In this document: positions 57,457 to 64,000 of the stretch, in pieces
How the letters are laid out: every line of letters starts with the position of its first letter
Position numbering within the stretch: the stretch's first letter is position 1
NCBI GenBank assembly: GCA_046348995.1
Contig: JAXMDB010000015.1
Location: forward strand, 1 to 64,000
Direction of reading: 5' to 3'
Source of the DNA: JANNSX01 sp046348995
GTDB taxonomy: Bacteria; Pseudomonadota; Alphaproteobacteria; Rhizobiales; Hyphomicrobiaceae
DNA length: 64,000 bases
Program-made: the position numbers and the translations under genes
Notes under the pieces: model-generated
What the model saw: the letters and a program-made list of their open reading frames with translations, nothing else
Database searches by the model: none
What the model was told of the DNA's origin: nothing

Positions 57457-57753
57457 GCACTGCTGTCCTGTCTGGTCGCTCGACGCAATGCTTCCACTTC
57501 CCGAGCACGCAGACTTCTGAATAAAAGCATGGAGAGCGCTGATTGTCTTGGTTCTATGGGCACAGCCGAACCGGCGATCGAGTGCGCCGCACGCCAAGCC
57601 GCTCAACCAGAGCCTGCCCTGGCGGCAATAAGTCTCGGCTCGGTAGGCACAATTGTGAAATTCTGTTGTGCCCACAGCACCAAGACATTAAGTAGACTTC
57701 ACGAGCCGGTCGAGCGAGGACGCAAGACTTACATTCGGACATGGGTTGGCGTG
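57457..57753. promoter_or_regulatory. Divergent control region with inverted 21-bp boxes
   Basis: Between the exported-protein run (left) and the AraC gene (right). TGTCTTGGTTCTATGGGCAC (from 57544) recurs inverted at about 57668-57688 (as GTGCCCACAGCACCAAGACA), with weaker similarity extending some 15 bp further. A shorter palindrome, GGCACAA...TTGTGCC, spans 57646-57672. These are good candidate operator sites for the AraC protein. Confidence 0.5.
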
Positions 57754-58659
57754 ATGCTGGACGTCAAGTCTCTGCGGCGCTGGCGGGACGAGATCGGGCG
57801 CCATGTGCTGCATCTCGATTTCGAGCCCTATGGGGATCAGCCGTTTCGAGCGGGCTTCGATCCTGTATTCGACTGTGACGGCGTTCGGGTCACGCACGTC
57901 TGGACCAGTGCAGGCACGACCACCCGCAAACTGTCGATGCTCCACCTCGAGCCCCCCTCTCGCGACCTCGTCATCGCCAAACGGCCCTTGGTGATCAACC
58001 AGGGGGGACGCGAGATTTCGCTGCGCGCCGGAGATGCCACGTTCCTGCGCAATTGGGTGTGGGCGAGCTCGAGCAGCCCGATCGAAAGCGCCTATACTGT
58101 CCTCGTGCTTCCTCTGGCCGGCAATGCGGAACTCGAGGCTCCGGATGTCGCGCGCGACGGCGTCCTGCGACGAAGCGATCCAGCGTTGCAGCTTTTGCGC
58201 AGTCACATTCAGCTGCTCCAAAACAAAAAACACCGGCGGCTGAAACCGGAACTCCAAGCGGTCGCCCGGCGTGGCCTGACCGATCTGGCCGCGCTCCTGA
58301 TCCGGGCACCCGGACGTGAAACGACGGCGCAATCCGTTCGCGAGACGCGAACCGGCGCGGCCATCGCCTACGTCGAGAGACACTTTTGCGAGCCGGGCTT
58401 GAACTCGATCGATGTCGCCGCTGCGCTCGGAATTTCAGTACGCTACGTCAACAGACTGTTCGAGATGTCCGGCCGATCTCTGACGGACCGCCTGCTCGAT
58501 CTGCGGTTGAATGCGGCGCGACACCTGCTTGTCGAGCGTGGGAGCGATCTCAAGATTGCCGAGATCGCACAGCACTGCGGATTTACGGATATCTCGGCGT
58601 TCAATCGCCGGTTCCGCTCGCGCTTCGGCGGGGCCCCGGGAACGTTCAAGACTCATTGA
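57754..58659 (+). CDS. AraC-family transcriptional regulator
   Basis: A 301-residue regulator. The C-terminal 100 residues hold the two AraC helix-turn-helix units (LNSIDVAAALGISVRYVNRL, SDLKIAEIAQHCGFTDISAF) followed by NRRFRSRFGGAPGTFK. The N-terminal part is a cupin-like sensing domain as in AraC-binding-like proteins. ATG at 57754 is chosen (MLDVKSLRRW); the open frame continues far upstream without a credible start. It faces the secreted-protein genes and probably regulates them and itself. Confidence 0.9.
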   Translation: MLDVKSLRRWRDEIGRHVLHLDFEPYGDQPFRAGFDPVFDCDGVRVTHVWTSAGTTTRKLSMLHLEPPSRDLVIAKRPLVINQGGREISLRAGDATFLRNWVWASSSSPIESAYTVLVLPLAGNAELEAPDVARDGVLRRSDPALQLLRSHIQLLQNKKHRRLKPELQAVARRGLTDLAALLIRAPGRETTAQSVRETRTGAAIAYVERHFCEPGLNSIDVAAALGISVRYVNRLFEMSGRSLTDRLLDLRLNAARHLLVERGSDLKIAEIAQHCGFTDISAFNRRFRSRFGGAPGTFKTH

Positions 58660-58680
58660 GCGGCTCGTCGTCTGGAACGT

Positions 58681-59454
58681 TCACGACCAGCCGGCATCGA
58701 CGGTGAACTCCTGGCCCGTGCACATCCGCGCATCGTCGGAGGCGAGAAACAGCACCATGGCGGCGATGTCGACCGGCACGATGCGGCCGGGCAGACACTG
58801 GTTGCGATCGATGTCGGCTTCGGCCTCGGGCGTCACCCAGAGCTTCAATTGGCGCTCCGTCATCACCCAACCGGGCACCACCGTGTTGACCCGGACGCCG
58901 CCCTTGCCGAAGTCGCGTGCGGCGCTGTTCGTCAGTCCCTGCACGGCTGCCTTCGACGTCGCGTAGACCGGATAGCCGCCGTTCTTCAGCTTCCAGGAGA
59001 TCGAGCCGAGATTGACGATGGAGCCTCCTCCGCGCTTCACCATGCCGGGAGCGACGGCCTGAATGGCAAAGAACATCGGCCTGAGGTTGGTCGCCATCAT
59101 GTCGTCCCAAAAGGCGCCGTCGACGCTCTCCCAGGTGTGACGGTCGTCGCGCGCCGCGTTGTTGACGAGCACGTCGATCGGCCCGTTAGCCGCCACCGCA
59201 TCGGCAATCGCGCGCCTGAGTGCCGGGATATCGCGCAAGTCGCAGTCGAGAAACAATGGCCGGTGTCCGTGCTCGCGCGCGACCTGATCGGCAAGCGCGG
59301 TGCTGCGGGCCCGATCGATGTCGATGAAGGCGACTTTGGCGCCTTGTGCCGCGAACCCCTCCGTCAGCGCCGCGCCGATGCCCGATCCACCGCCGGTGAC
59401 GAGAACGGATTTGCCTTCGAGGCTCAGATAGGTCGCGCGTTGCGAAAGGTCCAT
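58681..59454 (-). CDS. SDR-family oxidoreductase
   Basis: A 257-residue short-chain dehydrogenase. Cofactor loop VLVTGGGSGIGAALTEGFA, an acid after the second strand (FIDIDRA) favouring NAD, NNAARDD, and the catalytic serine with YATSK (tyrosine and lysine). The start lies two bases after the stop of the dehydratase, so the pair is an operon. Together they suggest oxidation of a sugar to its acid and its dehydration. Confidence 0.92.
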   Translation of the reverse strand: MDLSQRATYLSLEGKSVLVTGGGSGIGAALTEGFAAQGAKVAFIDIDRARSTALADQVAREHGHRPLFLDCDLRDIPALRRAIADAVAANGPIDVLVNNAARDDRHTWESVDGAFWDDMMATNLRPMFFAIQAVAPGMVKRGGGSIVNLGSISWKLKNGGYPVYATSKAAVQGLTNSAARDFGKGGVRVNTVVPGWVMTERQLKLWVTPEAEADIDRNQCLPGRIVPVDIAAMVLFLASDDARMCTGQEFTVDAGWS

Positions 59455-59456
59455 CG

Positions 59457-61190
59457 TCAATGGCTCTCCCTGGGCACCGGCGCGCCGCGGCAGCCTTTGA
59501 GGAACGCCAGATCCGCGCCTTTGTCGGCTCCTTCGACGTGCTCGATATAAAGCCGCTGATAGCCGCCCGGCGGCAGTGGCGCGGGCTTCCAACTCTTGAG
59601 ACGCTGCTCGATCACACCTTTGTCGACGAGAAGCTCGAGACGCCGTCCCTCGACGTCGAGCTCGATCGTGTCGCCGGTCGCAACGATTGCCAGCGGTCCA
59701 CCGGCCGCCGCCTCCGGCGCGGCATGCAGCACGACCGTGCCGTAGGCCGTGCCGCTCATGCGCGCATCCGAGATGCGCACCATGTCGGTGATCCCCTTCT
59801 TCAAGAGCTTTGGCGGCAGCGGCATGTTGCCGACCTCGGCCATGCCCGGATAGCCCTTTGGCCCGCAGTTCTTGAGCACCATGATGCAGTCCGCATCGAT
59901 ATCGAGCTTGGGATCGTCGATCTTCGCCTTGAAGTCCTCGATGCTCTCGAAGACGACGGCGCGACCCTTGTGCTGCATGAGGGCGGGCGTCGCCGCCGAG
60001 GGTTTCAGCACGGCGCCGTGCGGCGCGAGATTGCCTTTCAGCACCGCGATGCCGCCGTGCGCGGTCAGCGCCTTGTCGAGCGGGCGGATCACCTCGTCGT
60101 TCCAGCAAGCGGCATCGTGCACGTTTTCCCACAGCGTGCGGCCGTTGACGGTCGGCGCGTCCTTGTCGAGAAGCCCCGCCTCGCCGAGACGCCTCAGCAC
60201 CGCCGGCAATCCACCCGCATAGAAGAAGTCCTCCATGAGGAAGCGGCCCGACGGCATGAGATCGACGATCGTCGGCACCTCGCGGCCGAGCTTGTCCCAA
60301 TCGTCGAGGGTGAGATCGACGCCGACCCGGCCGGCGATCGCGAGCAGATGGATGACCGCGTTCGTCGAGCCACCGATGGCACCGTTCGCGCGGATCGCAT
60401 TGGCAAAGGCGCGCTTGGTCAAGATGTCGGACGGCTTCACATCTTGCGCCACCATCTCGACGATCCGGCGTCCGGCCATGCGCGCGAGCACGTTACGCCG
60501 CGAGTCGACCGCCGGGATCGCCGCATTGTGCGGCATCGCCATGCCGAGCGCCTCGACCATCGAGGCCATCGTGGACGCCGTTCCCATCGTCATGCAATGG
60601 CCGGGCGAGCGCGACATCGCGCTCTCGGCATCCTTGAAGTCCGCCATCGATATCTTGCCGGCGCGGACATCCTCGGAGAATTGCCACACGGAGGTGCCCG
60701 AGCCGATGAGCTTGCCCTTGTAGTGCCCGTTCAGCATCGGCCCGCCCGAGACGCAGATCGCGGGGAGATCGCAACTCGCGGCCCCCATGAGCAGCGCCGG
60801 CGTGGTCTTGTCGCAACCAACCATCAGCACGACGCCGTCGATCGGATTGGCGCGGATGCTCTCCTCGACGTCCATCGAGGCCAAGTTGCGGAACAGCATC
60901 GCGGTGGGGCGCAGGTTCGTCTCGCCCAAGCTCATGACGGGAAATTCGAGCGGGAACCCGCCGGCCTCGAGCACGCCCTTTTTGATGTGCTCGACGAGGC
61001 CACGGAAATGCGCGTTGCAGGGGGTGAGCTCGGAGAAGGTGTTGCAGATGCCGATGACGGGGCGGCCGTAGAACTGGTCGTCCGGAATGCCCTGGTTCTT
61101 CATCCAGCTCCTGTGGATGAAGTCGTCGCGGCCGGTGCCGCCGAACCAGTGCGAGGAGCGAAGCGGACGTTTGGTGGTGGTCTTGGACAT
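59457..61190 (-). CDS. IlvD/Edd-family dehydratase (sugar-acid dehydratase type)
   Basis: A 577-residue iron-sulfur dehydratase. Cluster cysteines are in ICNTFSELTPCNAH, VGCDKTTPALLMGAASCD and SPGHCMTMGTASTM. Beginning RSSHWFGGTGRDDFIHRSW is typical of the pentonate/arabinonate dehydratase branch rather than of IlvD proper. It removes water from an aldonic acid to a 2-keto-3-deoxy acid. ATG at 61190 is chosen over a longer frame. It is coupled with the SDR gene. Confidence 0.92.
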   Translation of the reverse strand: MSKTTTKRPLRSSHWFGGTGRDDFIHRSWMKNQGIPDDQFYGRPVIGICNTFSELTPCNAHFRGLVEHIKKGVLEAGGFPLEFPVMSLGETNLRPTAMLFRNLASMDVEESIRANPIDGVVLMVGCDKTTPALLMGAASCDLPAICVSGGPMLNGHYKGKLIGSGTSVWQFSEDVRAGKISMADFKDAESAMSRSPGHCMTMGTASTMASMVEALGMAMPHNAAIPAVDSRRNVLARMAGRRIVEMVAQDVKPSDILTKRAFANAIRANGAIGGSTNAVIHLLAIAGRVGVDLTLDDWDKLGREVPTIVDLMPSGRFLMEDFFYAGGLPAVLRRLGEAGLLDKDAPTVNGRTLWENVHDAACWNDEVIRPLDKALTAHGGIAVLKGNLAPHGAVLKPSAATPALMQHKGRAVVFESIEDFKAKIDDPKLDIDADCIMVLKNCGPKGYPGMAEVGNMPLPPKLLKKGITDMVRISDARMSGTAYGTVVLHAAPEAAAGGPLAIVATGDTIELDVEGRRLELLVDKGVIEQRLKSWKPAPLPPGGYQRLYIEHVEGADKGADLAFLKGCRGAPVPRESH

Positions 61191-61304
61191 TTCTCGGGCC
61201 CCGGCGTCGGGTTGACATCGCCGCAGTCTAACAGGCTGAGCCAGCCGCGCTACGCGCCGGCCGCAAACCAGGAACGAACGGAACCGCATCCGCGTTCAGC
61301 GCCG

Positions 61305-62480
61305 ATGCTCGACAAACGCCAACTCGTGCGCGCCCGCGATGGCGGCGAAACGGCCAAGGTCGGTTTCGTCGAGCTGTTCTTCGATCTGGTCTTCGTCTTT
61401 GCCGTCACGCAGATCTCACACTTCTTCCTGGCTCACCTCGATCTTGCGGGCGCCTTGCAAACGCTCGTGCTGCTGCTCGCGGTGTGGTGGGTTTGGGTGT
61501 TCACCTCGTGGGTCACCAATTGGCTCGACCCCGAGACGACGCACGTCCGCCTCATGCTGTTTGCGCTGATGCTGGCCGGCCTCGTCGTCTCGGCCTCGAT
61601 CCCGGAGGCGTTCGGGGAGCGCGGGCTCGCCTTCGCGCTCGCCTATGCCGGCATGCAGGTCGGGCGCAGCGTCTTCACGCTCTGGGTGCTCAAGGGGGTC
61701 GACGAAAGCAACACCCGCAACTTCCAGCGCATCACGGTGTGGCTGTCGGTGTCGGCGGCGCTTTGGGTGGCGGGGGGTGCGAGCGGCGGCGACGTGCGCA
61801 CGGCGCTGTGGACGGCGGCGATCGCAATCGAGCTCGCCTCGCCCGCTTTCGGCTTCTGGACGCCGGGGCTCGGCCGATCGCAGAGCACGGACTGGAACAT
61901 CGCCGGCGAGCATCTGGCCGAGCGCTGCGGTTTGTTCGTCATCATCGCCCTAGGCGAATCCGTGCTCATCACCGGCTCGACCTTTGCAGGCAGTCGCTGG
62001 ACGGCCGAGATCGCTGCCGCATTCGTCGTGAGCCTGACCGGCAGCATCGCCATGTGGTGGGTGTATTTCCACGTCGGCGCCAAGCAGGCGACGCACGTCA
62101 TCGAGACGGCAGAAAACCCCGGCCGGTTCGCGCGGCTGGCCTATACCTACATTCACGCCGTCATCATCGGCGGCATCATGCTCGGCGCCGCGGCCGACGA
62201 AATCCTGCTCGAGCATCCGGACGGACGGCCTGACGGTGCCGAGGCGCTGGTTCTGGTCGGCGGTCCGGCTGTTTTCCTCACCGGCTGCACGCTGTTCAAA
62301 TGGGCAACGACGGATCAGGCCCCCCTCTCGCACCGGATCGGGCTGGCGGCGCTCGTGGCGGTGCTCGCCTTTTCGCTGGTCCTGCCGCGGCTCGCCGTCA
62401 GCGCCCTCGCTGTCGCAGCCCTTATCGCCGTTGCGGTGCTCGAAAGCCGGTGGACGTCGCAGCCCGGACCGGAGTCGTAG
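61305..62480 (+). CDS. Low-temperature-requirement A (LtrA) family membrane protein
   Basis: A 391-residue membrane protein with about ten helices, containing the LtrA family opening KVGFVELFFDLVFVFAVTQI and the mid-protein ERCGLFVIIALGESVLITG. The family's function is unknown; the name comes from a Listeria mutant. ATG at 61305 (MLDKRQLVRARDG) is preferred. It is divergent from the dehydratase. Confidence 0.9.
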   Translation: MLDKRQLVRARDGGETAKVGFVELFFDLVFVFAVTQISHFFLAHLDLAGALQTLVLLLAVWWVWVFTSWVTNWLDPETTHVRLMLFALMLAGLVVSASIPEAFGERGLAFALAYAGMQVGRSVFTLWVLKGVDESNTRNFQRITVWLSVSAALWVAGGASGGDVRTALWTAAIAIELASPAFGFWTPGLGRSQSTDWNIAGEHLAERCGLFVIIALGESVLITGSTFAGSRWTAEIAAAFVVSLTGSIAMWWVYFHVGAKQATHVIETAENPGRFARLAYTYIHAVIIGGIMLGAAADEILLEHPDGRPDGAEALVLVGGPAVFLTGCTLFKWATTDQAPLSHRIGLAALVAVLAFSLVLPRLAVSALAVAALIAVAVLESRWTSQPGPES

Positions 62481-62533
62481 ACGGCGCCGCGTCGCGCTAT
62501 GGTGGGCTGAGCCCCCCGCACGAGGAGTCAGCT

Positions 62534-63343
62534 ATGGCCACCACCGACAAATTCGACGCCTTCCGCCGTCTGCACGACGGCCCCGGCGCTTTCGTCATCG
62601 CGAATGTCTGGGATGCTGGATCGGCACGGCAGATGGCGGGCCTGGGGTTCAAGGCGCTCGCAACCTCGAGCGGAGCTGCGGCTGGCACGCTCGGCCGCGC
62701 TGACGGCCGTATGAGCCGGGCGGAAGCGATCGCGCACGCCAAGGCGATCGTCGCGGCGACAGACCTTCCGGTCTCGGCCGACCTCGAGAACGGCTTCGGC
62801 GACGAGCCGGAGGCGGCAGCGACGACGATCCGCGAGGCCGGCGCCATCGGGCTCGCAGGCGCGTCCATCGAAGATTATTCGGGCAAGGCGATCTACCCCA
62901 TCGAGCAGGCAGTCAAACGCATCGAGGCCGCGGTGGCCGCACGCGCCGCGCTCGGACGGCCCTTCCTGCTGACGGCACGCTCGGAGAATTTCCTGCGTGG
63001 CGTCACCGATCTCGACGACACGATCCGCCGCTTGCAGGCCTACGAGGCCGCCGGCGCCGACGTGCTGATGGCGCCCGTGCTTCCCGATCTCGCCGCCGTC
63101 GAGAAAGTCTGCAAGAGCCTCAATAAGCCGTTCAACTTCATGGCCGCGGTGCCGGGGAAGAGTTGGCCGGTCGCCGAGCTCGAGGCCAAGGGCGTGCGGC
63201 GCATCTCCGTCGCGACCTCGCTCTATCGCGCGGCGATGACAGGCTTGCTCGCGGCCGCCCGCGAGATCCAGGAGCATGGCACGTTCGGCTATCTCAACAC
63301 GATCGTGCCGACGCCCGAGCTCAACAAGCATTATGTGAGTTGA
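62534..63343 (+). CDS. Isocitrate lyase/PEP mutase family protein
   Basis: A 269-residue alpha/beta-barrel enzyme of the PEP mutase/isocitrate lyase superfamily. Metal-binding acids are in SADLENGFGDEP and ASIEDYSG. The isocitrate-lyase catalytic cysteine loop is absent (TARSENFLRG lies at that site), so it is a C-C or P-C lyase of the oxaloacetate decarboxylase/2-methylisocitrate-like group. The start follows GAGGAG. Confidence 0.9.
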   Translation: MATTDKFDAFRRLHDGPGAFVIANVWDAGSARQMAGLGFKALATSSGAAAGTLGRADGRMSRAEAIAHAKAIVAATDLPVSADLENGFGDEPEAAATTIREAGAIGLAGASIEDYSGKAIYPIEQAVKRIEAAVAARAALGRPFLLTARSENFLRGVTDLDDTIRRLQAYEAAGADVLMAPVLPDLAAVEKVCKSLNKPFNFMAAVPGKSWPVAELEAKGVRRISVATSLYRAAMTGLLAAAREIQEHGTFGYLNTIVPTPELNKHYVS

Positions 63344-63371
63344 GCGATCACACGCAGGATGGCCGGGGCAG

Positions 63372-63524
63372 TCCCCCTCCCCCCTTGAGGGGGTGGGCTG
63401 GGGTGGGGGGTCGAAAAAAAGGACTCCGTGGTTGTGTCCATCCCCCCATCCCAAGCGCCTAAGGACTTACCGGCTACGTCGCTAAGTCCAAAGCGCTTGG
63501 CCTTCCCCCTCAAGGGGGGAAGAA
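63372..63524. repeat. Palindromic intergenic repeat, CCCCCTCCCCC family
   Basis: The same layout as the copy at 30238: CCCCCTCCCCCCTTGAGGGG, GGGGTGGGGGGTCGAAAA, ATCCCAAGCGCCTAAGGACT, GCTAAGTCCAAAGCGCTTGG, CCTTCCCCCTCAAGGGGGGA. It lies between convergent genes, so it may serve as a bidirectional end signal. Confidence 0.8.
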
Positions 63525-63534
63525 AGAAGCCGCC

Positions 63535-64000
63535 CTACCGGCCCGCCGCGTCCGCCATGCTCTTGCGCAAGGGGCTCGCCGGATAGCTCCCCAAGATCTT
63601 CACCTTGGTCGAGAAGAAGGAGAGCTCCTCGAGCGCCAGCTGCACGCCGCGATCGCGGGGATGCCCCTCGATGTCGGAATAAAACATCGTCGCCGAGAAG
63701 GTGCCGTCGAGCTGATAGGACTCGAGCTTCGTCATGTTGATGCCGTTCGTGGCGAACCCACCCATCGCCTTGTAGAGCGCGGCCGGCACGTTGCGCACAT
63801 TGAAGATGAAGGTCGTGACGATCGGACCTTGGCCCGGCTCCGCATCGTCGGGCTCGGGCGAGAGAATGACGAAGCGCGTCGTGTTGTGAGCCTCGTCCTC
63901 GATATCTCTCTTCAGAATTTCCAGACCGTAGATGTCGGCGGCGAGCTCCGAGGCGATCGCCGCGAGCGACGGGTCCTTCGTCTCGGCGACGATCCGGGCC
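63535..64000 (-). CDS. pheA: Prephenate dehydratase, C-terminal part (runs off the window)
   Basis: The last 155 codons of a monofunctional prephenate dehydratase of phenylalanine biosynthesis. The conserved NTTRFVILS of the catalytic domain is present, followed by the ACT regulatory domain (GGFATNGINMTKLESYQLDG then YSDIEGHP), which binds phenylalanine for feedback control. The N-terminus lies beyond position 64000. Confidence 0.93.
   Translation of the reverse strand, partial: ARIVAETKDPSLAAIASELAADIYGLEILKRDIEDEAHNTTRFVILSPEPDDAEPGQGPIVTTFIFNVRNVPAALYKAMGGFATNGINMTKLESYQLDGTFSATMFYSDIEGHPRDRGVQLALEELSFFSTKVKILGSYPASPLRKSMADAAGR

Noticed and set aside
59460..62480. 1006-codon plus-strand open frame
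   Set aside because: Its first 600 codons are antisense to the dehydratase; only the last 391 codons (from 61305) are the real LtrA-family gene in the same frame.

Overview
The window is high-GC bacterial DNA that reads as Alphaproteobacteria, most likely order Hyphomicrobiales (Rhizobiales). The evidence is the gene order rnd ... ppx-ppk-hdaA-(AI-2E permease)-(CDP-alcohol transferase)/purM-purN, the ispH-thrB-rnhA run, an HdaA with a clamp-binding motif, and a tRNA-His 3' fragment with U72 and A73, an alphaproteobacterial peculiarity. The species cannot be named from this sequence.

Layout. (1) 1-918: the edge of an integrated element, ending in a displaced tRNA-His 3' half, followed by about 700 bp with no convincing gene. 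(2) 919-9958: an accessory amide/amine module: a dimethylformamidase-like two-subunit hydrolase, a class III aminotransferase broken by frameshifts, a polyamine-type ABC importer, and a divergent GntR regulator with two winged-helix domains. (3) 10064-27096: a long catabolic region: an orphan 2-oxoacid dehydrogenase E2, three acyl-CoA dehydrogenases, a fused indolepyruvate:ferredoxin oxidoreductase, a FAD amine/amino-acid oxidase, two RidA-type imine deaminases, three enoyl-CoA hydratase-family proteins and an acyl-CoA ligase. Together they could turn an amino compound into a 2-oxoacid, then an acyl-CoA, then beta-oxidation products. A decayed IS481-family element sits here inside an older palindromic repeat. 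(4) 27248-32206: the glycine cleavage operon gcvT-gcvH-gcvP behind a tandem glycine riboswitch. (5) 32309-37966: lipoprotein, ispH, thrB, rnhA, MFS transporter, rnd. (6) 38018-40605: a lower-GC islet (hotdog protein and NDP-forming acyl-CoA synthetase) between rnd and ppx. (7) 41061-50502: polyphosphate, replication-control and purine genes. (8) 50719-52953: a cytochrome P450 and an EamA transporter. (9) 53100-58659: a tandem array of secreted modular proteins sharing one C-terminal SH3-like domain, with a divergent AraC regulator. (10) 58681-64000: SDR, IlvD/Edd dehydratase, LtrA-like membrane protein, PEP-mutase-family enzyme and the 3' end of prephenate dehydratase.

Nine palindromic intergenic repeats of several families lie between genes and operons. 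Three protein genes and the transposase contain frameshifts; those in the metabolic genes could be real decay or assembly error. The most novel region is the secreted modular array, whose largest member has a complete PR-1-like CAP active site joined to two PAN domains. The amine-oxidase/RidA/IOR gene set and the dimethylformamidase/polyamine-transporter module are also worth attention.
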